A stretch of 64,000 nucleotides of DNA, taken from NCBI GenBank assembly GCA_002914805.1, contig JXTB01000475.1, positions 112,649 through 176,648 of the forward strand, read 5' to 3'. Position numbers and translations under genes: made by a program. This DNA comes from Parasponia andersonii (lineage: Eukaryota > Streptophyta > Magnoliopsida > Rosales > Cannabaceae). The notes beneath the pieces are model-generated. The model made no database searches. It saw nothing but the letters and a program-made list of their open reading frames with translations, and was not told the origin of the DNA. This document shows, piece after piece, positions 25,901-39,500 of this stretch; within the stretch, counting starts at the first letter, position 1; each line of letters begins with the position of its first letter.

Positions 25901-27317
25901 CTCAAAGAGTCTTTGGATGTACTACGTCTATTTATGACCACTCTCATGGGAAAGGAAAAGATAATCCCAAATGGCTTAAATGCTTAAATTTTAGATATTC
26001 CCTAACAAAAAAGACATAAATGTTTGTGCATTACCACTCAAACATTCTATATTACGATTCTATGTTTTCTATGAATACTTTATATGTTCCCACAACCTTT
26101 CTTTGAGGACAAAATGAATATAACATAAATCGACTTTGAATGTCTCACCATGATTGATACTTGAATTGAGTCAAGAACTGAAGGGAAATACTCTTAATCA
26201 AAAGACAAATTGAAAAGTGAGAGCTAACTCAACAAGAGTAAATACTCTGAAGATATTTCTATCCAACAAATCAAAAGGAATACCAATCCCCAGTTGCTTA
26301 AGTGTACTTTAGAAGGAAAATAGAGGTCATTAATCTTTTGCTACATAACAAAGCTTCTAGTACAAACAATTCAGATATCACAAACTCAAATATCTTTATT
26401 TCTCATGCACTTGATCATGATATTGAGATTCAAATAGAACGTTTTTAGCCAAATCTTCTTCATGTAAAACTTACTTTATTCAAATCATGAAAAATATACA
26501 ATTGTATGAGAACACAAGTTATCGCTTAAATCTATAGTCAATCTCACATTAGCAATAGTGTGAAAAAAAAAAGGCTAGACTCCAAGATATGTAAGTATAG
26601 TGAAATCAAAATTCTTTTCCTTAGGATTAGTCTCTCATTTCTCAATGGAAGACAAAGGAAGGGAAAGAACTCAGCAGCAGAGTGTCACCTTGAAGGGAAA
26701 GAACTCATCAGTTCAAGCTTGATTCTTTATAAACCTAATTTGATTTTTTCTTCTTTCACTTGCTCCCCGTGATCAAATAAGAATTGATGAAAGGCTCGTG
26801 GGATTGGTATTGGGGGTAGAGAAAGTTTTATTTTTAGGAGCAAACTCCAGACGAATATGAAGCGCATGGACATAAATAATGTCTTGGAGTGAAAGATAAC
26901 TTTGAATTCATAATCTATGATCAAGGAAGCTAACTATGAATCTCATGCAAAGTTCGATCCTAGCTCAAGGGGATTCTCATAGGTCTTGAAAAAGGTTTTA
27001 AGAATTTCACACAACAACTAATTTATAACTATTTACCATATCACAAACCCAAGCTATCTTTTAGAGTCATTACTACTAGTTTCTCCTTTCTCAATATAGG
27101 TAAATATGTATAAAAAGCTTTAAAATTTCAAAATAGAAGAAAGCAGTTCAAGATGAGATAGGAGCCTTGAAAATGAATAGAATTCAAAAATAAATTTTTA
27201 TACCTACGACAAAAACACTTGTAGAATATAGAATATAAAGAGGTATTCAAAGTAGACTGATTGACATTTACAATGTTTGTCATGTCTTTAAGGGATAAAT
27301 CTAAACAAACAACATAA

Positions 27318-27349
<32 letters not shown>

Positions 27350-27555
27350 GGTTGCCAATCCAATAGGTATTTTTTTTTTACCTGGTGATCTAATAGTTAT
27401 AATAGTTATAATGAAGTGCATGAAAAGACGTGCATCATTAATGTTCTTTCTTTCTCTTACTTTTTACAATAAAAAAATGTATATGCTAAATTTTCATTGG
27501 CCAAATTAATACCTATACATAGGTTAAAAAAAAAAAATACCTACTGGATTGGTGC

Positions 27556-27596
<41 letters not shown>

Positions 27597-30500
27597 TCTA
27601 TCGCCATAAATAAAATATTCTCTTAACACTTAATTCAAACCTAGACCGGCCCCCATCAACTAGATATAAAGAACCATGCTTTCTATAGAGATTAAGAAAT
27701 AGTAGTTATATTGATCTTCCGTCAAGTTTTGAGACTAAGGCTGTTGCAAGTAAGGTATGCAGGATAAATAAATCTCTCTAGGAACTCAAATAATCATAGA
27801 GACATTAGATTGAGAAATTCACTAGATATGTTACGAATATAGATAAATACAAAATGATCTTAGAATGCATGGTCTTAGGGATGTAGATTACATTGCCTTA
27901 AATAGTAATGACAACAATGAGTTACAAAATCTAAAATGAGATTGGCAAATGAACTTGTGATTAAGGACTGAGAGAATTTTTGGTACTTTCTCATAATTGA
28001 TGGTGGCAAGATAGAAGGAATGAATATTTCTATAACAACGAAAATGGATATTTCTCATAATTCTAGATCTTATTAAAAGGGATTGGAGCTATAGGATGTA
28101 AACCAATTGATTTTCTAATATAATGGATGCCAATAGCAAACTTGGGACCACACAATCATAGTTGAAAGGGAACATACCAAAGGCTGGTAAGAGAACCTAT
28201 CTATTCATATCGTAAACTAGGCCAAGTATAACATTTGTATTGCCAAAAGACAATTCATATCTTCCCCTATAAGAGATCACCTAATTGTTGTTATGAAGAT
28301 CCTTACATACTTCAAAGGAAAATGTTGTTAAAGGACTCTTGCTCTCAACACTTGAAGGTCAAGGCTTCACATCAATGCTAATTTGGTAGGATCCATAAAA
28401 TATGGAAGCTTCACATCAAGACATCGTACTTTTATTGGAGAAAATCTAGTCTTTTACGAAAAAAAACAATTAGTAATAGCAAAGTATGAAGCATACGTTA
28501 AGTTTAGATCTATGGCAACGAATGAAGAAACTTAGAATGATGATAGAAGAACTTTCCATAAAGCTCGATTGCGAGAAGCCGATGATAAGGCCTATATCAC
28601 ATAACTCACACAAAACAACTGAACAAAATATATGAGCAAAATGTACGACTGTGTAGAATGGAGTTTTTTGAGAGCTATTTTGCATTGGATGGGTTTTGGA
28701 TAGAATTAGACAGATTTAGTCATGGACTGTATATCCACCTCCTCTTTTTCTTTTATTATCAACGGCTCGCCCCTTGGTTGTGCTGTTACATCCAGAGGTC
28801 TTCGTCAAGGCTACCATCTTTCCTCTTACCTAATTTTTGTTGCGTGTAAAGGCACTCTCGGCTTTGTTAAAGTGAGAGAAATGGTAACTTATTGGGTTTT
28901 CAGTATACTAGAATATTACCTCATATCAATCACTTTTTCTTTGCAAATGACAACGTAGTCTTCTCCAGAGCCAATTCTCTTGATGCCTAGAGCATTACTT
29001 CTATTCTCACCACTTATGAAAAGGTCACAAGTCAGAAAGTAATCTTTCCAAATCTACTATTACTTTTAGTCCAAAGATAGAAGATGACACCAAGCGCATT
29101 ATTATTGATGCACTTGGACTAACGGATGTCAAGTCCCACAATCAGTATTTGGGTTTCCCCATTGTAGTGGGGCACAATAAAAGAAGAACATTTGAAAGCT
29201 TGAAAGATAAAGTTTGGAAGCGGATTCATGGATGGAAACGTAATCTTTTCTCTATCAGTAGGAAGGAAATCTTAATTAAAGTGGTTTTTCAAGTGATCCC
29301 ATCATATATTATGAGCCTCTTTAAACTCCCTCGTTCCCTTTTGTGAGGAGTTGAGAACCCTTTTTATTCAATTTTGGTGGGGTACAAAGGATGGCAATAG
29401 AAAGTTTTCTTGGATTAAATGGGATACTGTACGTAAACTGAAATCTCTTAGTGGTATAGGCTTCAAAGATATTGGACTATTTAACTAAGCTCCTGTCGCT
29501 AAACAGGCTTGGCGGCTTATCTTGTATCGAAACTCTCTCGCCTCAAGAATCCTCAAAAGTAAATATTTCCAACAAACATCCCTCCTTAATGCCCATGAAA
29601 AGAATAGTTCCTTCTGGCTATGGAAAAGTATCCTTTGGGGCAAGGAAATTATTTATGATTGTATTCGCTAGGGCGTTGGTGATGATAGGAACATGGCTTC
29701 CAAGACCTCTCTGTTTTAAGCCTCTAACCTGAGCTCCTATTTCTGATATACTTATGAATGATCTGATTCTTTCCCTTGGTTGTTGGGAGTTAACGAAAAT
29801 TGAGAGTATTTTTCTTCTGGTGGATATAGAGTGCATCCTTTCAATCTCACTAGAAGTTGCTCAAAAGAACGACTTTTTCTTGTAGCACTATGATAAATCA
29901 GAGAACTATAGTGTCAAGTCTCGGTATAGGTTGGCCCTTAACAAGAGCCTCCAAAGAAAAAGTTCTTCTTCCTCTCTATCTCGTTGGTGGAAATTCTTTT
30001 GGAGTTTGAAGCTGCCAAGGTCTCTATCTTCATATGAGGGTTATTCAATGAAGCCCTGCTATCAAAACTTAATCTTATCCAAAAAAAACTCCTCATTAAT
30101 CCTATGCCACTGTACTTCTATAGTAAGGTACCTAAGGAGCTATTTGAATTATTAGTCTCATTCTCTGAAATATTCGATATCAACGTAATTTATAAATCCA
30201 CGGTGAAAACTGGTATAATCCAATCGCTCTCCTCAATTCATCTATCTCTTTTTTCCAAGAGTTCCACACTGCCTTTTCTACTTCAATAGTGCCTATTAAT
30301 CTCTCATTAAGGCCCAACTAGAATAGGTGGTCTCGTCCCCCTCCTAGTTGTTTTAAGTTAAATGTTGATGCTGTGATTTGGAGTTTTCTTCACTAGTTAG
30401 GAGTGTTAAAAAATAAACTTATTTAAGCCCATAAGAAGTATTTAAGTCCATCAACATGAGGCCCAATAAGTTGGAGTTAACCCAAGTACAAAACTCATAA

Positions 30501-32434
30501 AATAAAAAAATTCAAGTCCAAATTAAATAAGCTTTCTACTTAGAATCTTCTAGTGTTAGCTAGATATTAGCTTTTTAAATGTAAATTATTTGATTATTTA
30601 GAATATTATTAGAAATGTGTAGAAAAAAATATATGTGGCTTAAGGATTTTTGTAATTATTTATTTGTGTGGTTCTCATTATTTCTCATGTAGTATAAATA
30701 CTCCTCCTCATTTGAATTCTAAACATCAAGTAAAAAGCAAAGCTTCTAAGAGTGAAGAGAAGAGAGAAAGAAGCATAGCTTCTAGTGAGTGAGTGAGTGA
30801 GCTTGAAGAGTGAAGTTAAGAATTTTCTCTTGTAAAAGTATTTGAGTGAATAATAAAGTTTGTTTTACTGTCCAACAAAGTGGTATCAGAGTAAAGTTGT
30901 GAGTTCTCTTGAAATTATAAGTATGCTCTATGGTTGCAGCTTTGACTGATCTTCCACATCAGAAAAGAATTCTTGAAATTGAGAGTATTAGCTATTTGTT
31001 CCAAACATACTACTATTACATATCAAATCGAAGAGCTCGACGAGACGAACATGCTACCATAAGAATCAGTCCAATCGGAGTCTGAACGAGTCAGAACGAG
31101 TCGTCGAAAATTTGCTGCTGCAAACTGAGTCAACTCACTAAGTTGAGCCGAGTTAGAGCCATTTGATCATACCGTTGACTAAGCCGTCAGAGCCGTTGAC
31201 TAACTGTTGACCGTTGACTGAGTGTTGACTTTGACCGTTGACTTTGACTCGTTGATATACAAGTCATTCTTAAGATTTTTCGACGTTCTGAATCTATCTG
31301 TGTAGTCAAAATTTCTAAAAACTCACTCTGTTAAGAGATATGGTTATCGGTAATTTAGCATCTCTTCAAGTTCCACCATTTCAAGGTAATAACTTTGATA
31401 ATTGGACTATCAAAATGAAAGTCCTCCTTGGAACACACGATATTTAGGAAGTATTAGAGAAAGGATACGAAGAGCCAAGACATGAGGCAACACTATCTTC
31501 AACACAGAAGGATAGTTTAAAAGATTCAAGAAAGAGAGACAAAAAAGCTCTCTTCCTCATCTACCAAGCCTTAGATGACGACGGATTTGAGAAAATCTCA
31601 AGTGCATTCTCTACTAAGGAAGTATGAGAGAAACTTCAAATTCATACGAAGGAGAAGAAAAGGTCAAAAAGGTCCGCCTTCAAACTCTAAGAGGAGAGTT
31701 TGATTTATTACACATGACAGAGACTGTGTCAGTTTCTGACTATTTTTCTAGAGTTTTAACTATTTCCAATCAAATGAAGTGAAATGGTGAGAAACTTGAA
31801 AATGTTACGATTATGGAAAAGATTCTTCGATCGTTGGACCCAAAGTTCGAGAATATTGTTACTGTCATCGAATAAACTAAAGATTTGGGAGTCATGACAA
31901 TAGAACAACTCTTGGATTCTTTACAAGATCACGAGGAAAAGAAAAAGAAGAAGCCAAATTTGAAGGAACAGCTTCTCAAGACACAACTTACAGAGAAAGA
32001 AGATAGCCAATGTAGAGAAAGAAGTCAACATGGTCATGGTAGAGGACAAGCCCGAGGACAAGGACGTGATACAAGTCGAGGTCATGGATGAGGTTAGAAT
32101 TCCAATAACTATAATAAAGTGCATAAAAAGACGTGTATCATTAATGCTCTTTCTCTCTCTTACTTTTTATAATAAGTATATATATATATATATGGTTGCC
32201 AATCCAATAGGTATTTTTTTTTTACCTATGGATAGGTATTTTTTTTTTAGCCATTGGATCACCATCTAATGATGATCCAATGGCTATAATGAAGTACATG
32301 AAAAGACGTGCATCATTAATGCTCTTTCTCTCTCTTACTTTTTATAATAAAAAAATGTGCATGCTAAATTTTCATTGGCCAAATTGATACCTATGTATAG
32401 GTAAAAAAAAAAAATACCTACTGGATTGGTGCCC

Positions 32435-32466
<32 letters not shown>

Positions 32467-33563
32467 TATATAACAAAGCTTACAAAAATAGCTAAAGCAT
32501 GGAGGACAAATTAGCAAAACAAATAAAATAATGCTCCAAATATATATATATATATATATATATATTACAATTATAGAAAAAAGAATTAGCAGCTGGAAGT
32601 TCCAGCTCCTTATTTGCTTTTTAAAATATTTTTTTACACTTTTTTTTGGTCTTTTGTTTTATTTTATTATATTTAAAATTTTTTTTGTTTCACACTTTTG
32701 TTTTGGCTGAGCATATCTATAATTTTTTTTTAATGTTTTTCACTTATAAAGATTAAAAAAATTGTAAACGTTTGATCAATATTTTGCTGCTTTGGGCTTT
32801 TGGTCCAAATGACCGCCCACTAATTTGTTTTTTTTTTTTTTTACCTTCGACTACTATAAATAAGAAAGCTTAACTAATTAGATTAGCTTCTAAAGTGAAA
32901 AACTTATTAGATTAACCTATCATTACAAGAAAATCAACTTTTCCCGATGGACTAAGGTTAGCTCGTAGGGAAAAGTGATATTTATCGACGGTTTAACCGA
33001 ATCCCGTCGGCAAATGATGGCCTAAAAAATCAACTTTTGGGACCTATGAGTTACTCATCGGTATATATTCAATATACTGACACATGATTAACTTTTCGTC
33101 GATAAAAAGTATATGGAAAAAAACCCGAGTTTTTTCCCGCGAATATTATTTTTTGGGCGCCAGTATTTTTTTACCCCAAAAAAAGTCATTTTATAAAAAT
33201 ATATTTACCGACGGGTTTGTGTTGTCTATCGATGAAGGTCTTCCTTTAAAGTTAAAACACGATCGTTTTTATATAGTCATATTTTTTAAAAAATATTCAC
33301 CGACAGAAAATATTGACCCGTCAGTAAATGTTATCATATTAATTTATCCTAAATCATGTGCCTCTCACTTCATTCTCAGCCGCTGCCTCCCTCTCTCTCT
33401 CTCGCTTCATTCTCAGCCACTATTTCCATCTCTTTCTATCGCTTCATTCTCAGCCACTCCCTCTCTCTTAAAAATCCTTTCAAACTCTCTCTTAAAAAAA
33501 TCTCTCGGTAAGAATTTCCAAGTGATATTCTCCCAACCTCCTCCTTTCATTTTCATTTCCTCA

Positions 33564-33595
<32 letters not shown>

Positions 33596-36500
33596 TTCTC
33601 CAGTGAAGATTCCAAATCTCCTTCTCAGTTTTTACCGGAAAAACCCATCGGAACTTTATAGTTTCTGCTAATTTATTTGATCCTGAATAGTAAGTTCAAG
33701 TCTCCTTTTTTTCATTTTTTTGTTTGTAACTCACTATTGTGTTTGATGATTCTTTTCTCTGTTTGATTTTATGCACTTAAAATTTTGTGATTTGACTGAT
33801 TGTTTTTGTCAATTTTTGAATTTGGGGAGTAATATTGGAGCATCAAAGAGTTACATGCATTAACAAATTAATGTCAGAATAGTTCAGGAAAAAAGTTTTT
33901 TTTAGGAATAATTTACATAAATGAATTCAACTAATAGTTCAGGAAGAAAACTTTTTTTTGTTGGTCTTTCATATTCTCTCTTCTATGTAGTCTAGACTAT
34001 CACTGCTATGGTTAAAATCTGGGTTTATTAGGAGTTTCAATTGGAGTTGGAGTTCAATTTTTTAGTTTTTGATTTTGGGGGGTTTTTCTTTTTTTTTTTT
34101 CGGTTGTAGTGAGATTTAGAGCAGAGAATCCATTTTGGGGGGCTTAGGAAGGGTGATGATTTGATTTGAGGTTGGTGTTGATTTTTCGAGCTAGGTATTG
34201 AAGAAGTTGGAGTTAGCTTATATTTAATCATTTAGTTGTAAAAAAAAAAAAACAATAAAACAGCTCAAGTTTTCTTCAGTAACGTTGGAAGTGACTTTTT
34301 TCACAAACAAAAACGAGATAGATGTTTCTTTAGTTTTCTATATAATTGTTAAGTTAGCATAGTTCATACAATTTTTTGAGTGCATAAGTTAATCAATATA
34401 ACCAAAATGCAAGGAGTGTTCTTTTTTTTTTTCCTTCGTAAGGAAAATTTTCTAGAGTTTTTGTTGGAACATATGGTGCTTTCTACTTCCATTTCTACTA
34501 TAATTTTTTATCTTTATCTGGGGTAAGTTAAATTTTACAAATACTTATAAGAAAGAAAAATAATTACTAGGAATAAAAAATCTTGAAGCAACTCGGTTGC
34601 TGCCTTGATAGTGAACTAGCAAAAGAAAAATAATCGACTCGTCAAACATATACACACTGCTTACATGTTTATTCCTATCTGTCATACAGGCTATCAAAAC
34701 GTTTATAATCTAAACCAAGAATGCCACCAAATTGAAGTTTATATTATTCAATTCACCTAAATACCTAGGTTTGACTAGAGAGATGAGTTGGTTTCAAAAG
34801 ACCAAGGCCCCTCCTGATAAAATACATTGCCTATCCTCCGATCTTCCAAATGAGGATAGAAATAAATTCTAAGGCCTTATTTTTTTCAATCTCAAAAGAG
34901 CTAGGGATATGCCAAATCAATCTTAACACCTGCCTAAGTCCTTCAATACTTGCCAAACGATTTCCTAGTACCTTTTCAACGAGGCATAATTCCACCCGCT
35001 CTTGACCACTCGCATATATGTCCTGACTGGTTTAAGATTGAGAAACATAATGATGATTACAAGCCTGTTTTATATCCCATAGTCTGTAGTTTCTGCCAAT
35101 TTTTATGTCAAGATGTTGGTATCATTACAATGGGTTCGAAAAGAGCTCTAGCTCTGAGTAATGAACCATATCTTATTGTGTTCGAGAGAGCCTAAACAGA
35201 TTGATCAAATAAAAAAACTGAAATCGAAACAGAATTTTTCTTTCATGTAATGAACTAATGTGAATAAAAAAGATGGTCGTATATATTTAAAATGAGGATT
35301 AAGAGATTTGGACAAGTACTGTTCAACTTGGCTACAAACCTTATAACCTATATGGAGTTTTTTGTACTATTGTTTTGGTCATGGTTTTGGTATCTTGATT
35401 GCTTAGCAAAATGTTTTCATCCAAATTGTTTTGATTGAATTCCTCTATTTGTAGTAGTGTTATTTTCTATCTTGATCTGTTTTAGGATAGAACAGAGAAA
35501 GTCAAAGAACAGCTAGCAAGTAAATTTTACATTTCAATGTTTTTCAAGGAAATATTTGAGTTTCTAGCTAGTTAGAAAAACATTCTGCAACCCAAGGTAC
35601 CACCGGAGTCGACAGAATATGATACTAATTTGGTAAAATGATCATGATATATGTCCAATATGGGGTTTCGGATTTGGATGTATGAGTTATACTTTCTATT
35701 TTTCACTCACTAGTATCTATCGATTGTTGGATATTTTGGATATTATACTTACTTTTATGTTTGTTTGGAAGATTTTTTTTTTTCTAGTTTTTATAGTTAT
35801 CTATATATTTTAGTTTTATATCTAATTTGTATTATAATGTAGGTAATTTTGTTGTAGAAATGTGCACATACTTGGTTATAAGTGTTGTGTGTGCATATAT
35901 ATATGAACACACTTGGTATTAAATACCGAGTGTGCACACTCAGTGTGCACACCTCTTGGTACTCGGTACCGTGTGTACAGCTTGTTAAACATCATTTTTG
36001 TGCACGAAAATGTGTAATAAAATATTGAGCACCAAAAAAAGAAGGGGAAACTTGTACTGTCTTTTAGAGAATCCTTAATGGTTAGGATCCCCTAAAAGCG
36101 GTACAAGTTCCCCCCATTTTTTTTGGCACTTAAAATTTTATCCCTTAAAAATTTTAAATTTCATAATATACATAATAATTTTTAATATTAGATTAAAATC
36201 ATAGTAAATAAAAATTGTGTATTAATAAAAAATAATCATATGACACCTAAAATGATAAAACACCCCTATAAGACATAAAACATGCTAAATTTCCCAAAAT
36301 AACCTTAGAGTATACGAGATACTAATAAAATATGTAAATTTTCTGAAATACCCCTATGACACTCCTAGAAGTCCCGAAATTACGAAAATACCCATAGAAG
36401 AGAATAATCGGTCTATAGTTATTCTGTTTGTTGATGATTTTCTTTCAAATATGTACGCTTATCAACTATCTTTAATATATATATGATTTATTTTATGTAC

Positions 36501-39500
36501 GAAAGAAATTACCTTAGACCCGTTTAGGAGTCGGTGAGAGCTTATGCATTTCGATTTCGACTTCTGAATTGTTCCACCTCAAGAATTATAGATGTTTTTT
36601 ATTTTATAATATATTCTAATTTTAGATACAATTTGTATATTTTCTTTATTAAATAAAATTTGTGTAAAGATATCTTCTTCCAAATTTTAATATATTAGTT
36701 AACTAAATTAATTATTACTTATTCATTATTATTAATTAATTAATAATTATAAAAATCAATTAAATAAATTTTGTTTAACAAATTAATAAAATTTTTGCAA
36801 ATGCAGAATTGCGTCGGTAAAAGATTATTTATATTCTACAAAAATACATTCACCGACGGGTTTTGTCATCGGTAAAGGTATTCTAAAAAATTTTCACCGA
36901 CGCATTTTGTCGTCGGAAAATATATTGTACGTTTATAAATTATTTCTTTAATAACTTTTACCAACGCATAAATGCGTCCGTAATTATTTGACTTTCACCG
37001 ACACGTTTCTTCGTCGGTGAAAGTCAAGTACATTTCATATATGGTCATATTTTCGCCGACGGAAAACTTTCGTTAACGTAAATCGTGCGTTAGTAAAACT
37101 CACTAATACGTCGGCGAAGATTACTTTTACTGACGAAATTAAATTTCCGTCAGAAAGTGACATTTAGCTACGGTCTTACACTCACGATAGTCGCTAACAA
37201 AGAATTGCGTTAGTAATTATCAAATACTTTTCGCTGACGATTTTATATTATTTTGTCCGACGAAAAAATACGTCAGAAAAATTAGTGTTTTTTGTAGTTG
37301 TGAATATATACATTTTTATACAGACAACTGGTCACGTGCCATAGGCACGTGCTTTTACACTGGTAAATATATACACATAAATCAGAAAGATCAGATATGC
37401 GTGTCAATATTCAAAAAAAAAAAAAAAAGATATGTGTCACTGTCAAATTATGATAGTGATGTGCAGGCACACAGTAATGAGACAAGCGTTACTCTATACA
37501 ACCCTATAATATAATACTATTTTTACAAAGCCCGGGAAAAGGTATACAGCTTTCTAATTTTCTCGTACCCTAATACGAAAAGCTACTTGCCTTTGAAAAT
37601 ACATGCATAATATATACATGCATAATAATTCACAAGCTTCGTCACCTGATCAGATTCATGCCCTTATCTATTGAAGGTAAGCAAAAACAAATGAAAAAAT
37701 AATAAAAAAATAAAACGGGAGAGGTATTCGAGGCTTATAAGTTATAACAATCTCTGTCTTTTTCCTTACAAAATAAATAAAATAAAAATATGTGAGACTG
37801 AGAGAGAGTATGTAAGTATAGAGTACAGAGATATTTTAGAAACATAACGAAGATAAGCTATCTCTAACCCATAACATTAAAATGATGTAATTTTTACATT
37901 AAAGTAGTGTCATTTTCACACTATTTTATAAATTAAATTTCAACCTGTTATACTAAAAATTGCACTTAAAAAAAATATTTCTTTTCTATTCTTTATCTTT
38001 TAAATTCTTTAATAATTAATTTATTTTACAAATTACTACATCTATGTAAAGATAAATTCTTTAATAATTAATTTATTTTACAAATTACTACATCTATGTA
38101 ATACTGGACACATTATTACAAATTATTGGAAAAAAAATATTCTAATAAATTAACAATATTAAAAATTAATAAATTATTTTTAATTTATATTGCTATTTAA
38201 TATTAATTTTTTTGCACAAAATTTTTAAATTATGGATTTTAATGAGTAATTATATTTTAATAATTATTAATGTTTGAATGATAATGGCACCAATTTAGTA
38301 CAATGGTGGACATGCCCTAATTGTACGGAAAGTAAAATTTTCTGAAAAAAAAGTTAATGTACATGAATGAATCAGTAATTAAATAAATAAATAATAAACG
38401 GAAGATTAAGTGGGCCTTTTTCGTTCGTACCATACCCCCTTTATTTTTATTTTAAACAAAGCAAGAAGAATCGGAGGGAATCACGGTGGTGCTGGGGTTT
38501 TGAATCTGATGTTTAAAGAACCTCACTGCCGATTTTATAAGTGTTCAACACTTTCTCTCCCCATTTTTGGTTTTGTCATTAGTGCTCATTGTCTTTAAAT
38601 TGAGGTTGACACGCGTGAGAAAGTAGTGACTTTTTAATAAATTAATTAAAATAAAAATAAAAAAGATTTTTCGCTCAAAAAAATGAAAAAGATTTTTACT
38701 GAAGAATCTATCTGGGTTTGTGGATATTACAACTGTACAAGTGTGAAGTAATTGCATCTTTCTACTGGTTTGTCTTTTCTTTTTTATTCTTTCCCATTAG
38801 GGCTAAGGGTTTATACATAGGACTTTGCTTTTTTAAGTCCAAAAACAAGGATATCAATGGCAAATAGTGTCGTGTTGTCCCTTTATTGCAGACTTGGAGT
38901 CAAGTAATTGGACTTCGCTTTTCTTTAATTACTTGTAAGTTTGTAACTCTTCCCGAAAGGTTCAGCAAAAAGAGTAAAAACATTGCACGTCACATCATTT
39001 AAGGGTAAGGTAACTTTTAAATGATAGGTTAGAATCTTTAGATGAGAGTAATGTCTTGTCCATTGCACACCGCTGTCATCATTCTCTTATCCAGTTTTTT
39101 TTTTTTTTTTGGTTTCTTTTTTGAACGACCACGTATTTAAGTATAATCTAATAAAAAGTATTTGATTATTTAGGGGATGATTTTGAGAAAGAATTTAAGC
39201 GATGATTTTATAAGTGTCAAGTTGTCAAATTTCGAAATTTGGTATATGACAAATAAAATTAAAAAATTGATAATATATATATATATATATATTTGTGACG
39301 TGCAAATACGCAGAAATGAGACAAGCGTTACTCTCTCTAATCCTGTAATAAAATACTATTTTTACAAAGCCTACGAAAGAAAGGTCTGTAGGTTTCTAAT
39401 TTTCTCATACTCTGATACGAAAAGCTACTTGCCTTTGAAAATATATGCATAATAATTCACAAGCTTCGTCATCGGATCAGATTCATGCCCTTATCTATTG

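Larger units (their letters stand above)
30404..32091 (+). mobile_element. Ty1/copia 5' end: LTR, primer site and gag remnant
   Basis: The LTR runs from TGTTAAAAAATAAAC (30404) to CCAACA (30877), ~474 bp. The primer site TGGTATCAGAGTA follows at 30881-30893. Gag begins near 31340: [20 protein letters not shown], later [54 protein letters not shown], and [14 protein letters not shown] followed by a Gly/Arg-rich tail. This is a copia gag of the UBN2 type, with a few in-frame stops. The zinc knuckle, pol and the 3' LTR are absent; MITE sequence follows. Confidence 0.82.
32921..37300. mobile_element. CACTA-like element with Y/R-CGACGG subterminal repeats
   Basis: The left end CATTACAAGAAAATC resembles the CACTA-element terminus CACTACAAGAAA; the right end in reverse complement is CAACTACAAAAAACACTA. 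Inside both ends, for about 400 bp, many ACCGACGGGTTT and reverse copies (CCGTCGGTAAA) form the dense subterminal array typical of the group. The interior (33.4-36.8 kb) has no recognisable transposase. It includes a CT-rich tract with TCTGTC repeats (about 33560-33600) and an 81-codon ORF at 34950-35195 that I do not recognise. No matching 3-bp target duplication is seen (TAT and TGA), so the exact ends are uncertain. Confidence 0.58.

Noticed and set aside
33084..33671. 195-codon plus-strand ORF
   Set aside because: It runs through CACTA subterminal repeats and a TCTCTC/TCTGTC low-complexity tract. The Ser/Leu-rich translation has no domain.
34950..35195. 81-codon ORF in the CACTA-like element as a host gene
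   Set aside because: I do not recognise it; no splice structure or flanking exons were found, so it is mentioned only within the element.
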